Positions 6,056-6,802 of a DNA stretch of 6,802 nucleotides are shown here, one piece after another. Positions within the stretch are counted from its first letter, which is position 1. The number at the start of each line of letters is the position of its first letter. This DNA is from an uncultured Verrucomicrobiota bacterium (GTDB taxonomy: Bacteria > Verrucomicrobiota > Verrucomicrobiia > Limisphaerales > UBA9464), in contig CAIYFP010000279.1 in NCBI GenBank assembly GCA_903925515.1, positions 1 through 6,802 of the forward strand, written 5' to 3'. Below the pieces are notes generated by a model. That model did no database searches. It was not told the origin of the DNA and saw nothing but the letters and a program-made list of their open reading frames with translations. The position numbers and the translations under genes were made by a program.

Positions 6056-6801
6056 TCCACGAACAAATCTCCGTCCGTACCCGTGGCATGGGTGGCGTCC
6101 CCGGACAAAAGCCGCAGCCACTCAAGGTGCTCCCTCCGCGCGGGACCAAGATCAGACGGAACCGGACGGTTCACCTCGCCCACCCGATACAGATGCTGCG
6201 CCTTCATCGGCATGAACGGGTGCAACACCTCCCGCGCCGGCTGCTTTGCCGGGACAGGCCCGATGTCCACCAGTTGGCACGCAACCATGACCTGCGGCGA
6301 CGGGCAGAACGCCTCGGAAAAACGGTGATCCAGCACGGTCGGGACCACCAACGGACGACGACTGGCCCCCGTGACGCCCTTCTCGCGGGGCACGTCCCTC
6401 AGCGGATACCGAAACAGGAAGACCGGGATCGGGAATGTCCCGCCCCACGAGTTGAGATGGTACAGGCCAAGCCGGTCCCGAACCTGGTTGGCCCATGTCG
6501 CGCCCGCGCGGTCCGCCAACTCTTCCATCAAGTCCTCGTAGAACGCGGCAAACACCGGCCGATGATCACACCGCGGCCCAAGGAATGCCTCCTCCAGCAC
6601 CGCGTCGAGCTCACCCCGTGCCCCGCTTCCGCCGTTGGGATCCCCGACGCAGCGGCGCCCATGGGCGGCGATGTCCCCGGGCGTCCTGCCGGAAAGCCAC
6701 GCAAGGTCCGTGACGGCCACCATGCGCACCAGATGGGTATCAAGGTCCGCATCCTCGAACGCCCGGGCTTTTTGGAGAGGGTGAACGGATGGGGTCCTTG
6801 G
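6052..6801 (-). CDS. Unrecognised protein A, N-terminus outside the window
   Basis: The frame is open from the window edge to a TGA at 6052-6054 and gives 249 residues. A GTG at 6727-6729 could start it, but the 24 codons before it also look coding (LQKARAFEDADLDTHLVR), so I treat the gene as truncated by the edge. Protein features: HRPVFAAFYEDLMEELADRA (a helical segment), then RLGLYHLNSWGGTFPIPVFL (a strand-like, hydrophobic stretch), a basic loop PREKGVTGASRR, and DHRFSEAFCPSPQVMVACQL. It ends GDATHATGTDGDLFVE. There are no membrane segments and no recognisable catalytic motif, and I cannot name a family. The stop overlaps the start of B by 4 bp, so A and B are almost certainly made together. 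A and B use more A/T-ending codons than the dehydratase gene. Confidence 0.72.
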   Translation of the reverse strand, partial: PRTPSVHPLQKARAFEDADLDTHLVRMVAVTDLAWLSGRTPGDIAAHGRRCVGDPNGGSGARGELDAVLEEAFLGPRCDHRPVFAAFYEDLMEELADRAGATWANQVRDRLGLYHLNSWGGTFPIPVFLFRYPLRDVPREKGVTGASRRPLVVPTVLDHRFSEAFCPSPQVMVACQLVDIGPVPAKQPAREVLHPFMPMKAQHLYRVGEVNRPVPSDLGPARREHLEWLRLLSGDATHATGTDGDLFVE

Positions 6802-6802
6802 G

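Noticed and set aside
6056..6121. Earlier start for B at 6121
   Set aside because: It would make B overlap A by about 70 bases and adds a sequence that is the out-of-frame reading of the end of A; the GTG at 6053-6055 with a 4-bp overlap is the better choice.

Overview
The window is high-GC bacterial DNA (about two-thirds G+C by eye) with dense, mostly single-copy chromosomal genes. The gene content (an LL-diaminopimelate aminotransferase of the DapL type, an OGG1-type glycosylase, a UxaA/GarD-family sugar-acid dehydratase and a uracil phosphoribosyltransferase), the weak or absent Shine-Dalgarno sequences, and a palindromic repeat between convergent genes together suggest Verrucomicrobiota or a neighbouring PVC lineage. 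This assignment is an inference. I see no rRNA, tRNA, CRISPR array, transposase or integrase.

Layout. (1) 3-182, + strand: the last 59 residues of a gene that begins before the window. (2) 183-638: a 456-base gene-free stretch between convergent genes, unusually rich in hairpins. It includes a 70-nt palindrome (407-476) with a 30-bp stem, and it ends in heptad tandem repeats that carry the ogg1 stop codon. (3) 639-2815, - strand: a probable two-gene operon, dapL then ogg1, 29 bp apart. (4) 2816-3001: a divergent promoter region. (5) 3002-4546, + strand: an altronate/galactarate dehydratase-family gene with a GTG start. (6) 4574-6801, - strand: an unrecognised gene A, cut by the window end, overlaps by 4 bp an unrecognised alpha-helical coding region B. 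B runs in frame, with no stop, into a complete uracil phosphoribosyltransferase (upp).

How the genes relate. DapL supplies LL-diaminopimelate for lysine and peptidoglycan. The glycosylase removes 8-oxoguanine from DNA, and its pairing with dapL looks like shared transcription rather than shared function. The dehydratase stands alone, without uronate-pathway partners in view. The most interesting part is A-B-upp: two tightly coupled proteins that I cannot assign to a family, joined to a pyrimidine-salvage enzyme either as a true fusion or as a three-gene operon. A single-base change in a run of G residues just upstream of upp would make B end at a TGATG overlap with the upp ATG, so the fusion needs checking before it is believed.
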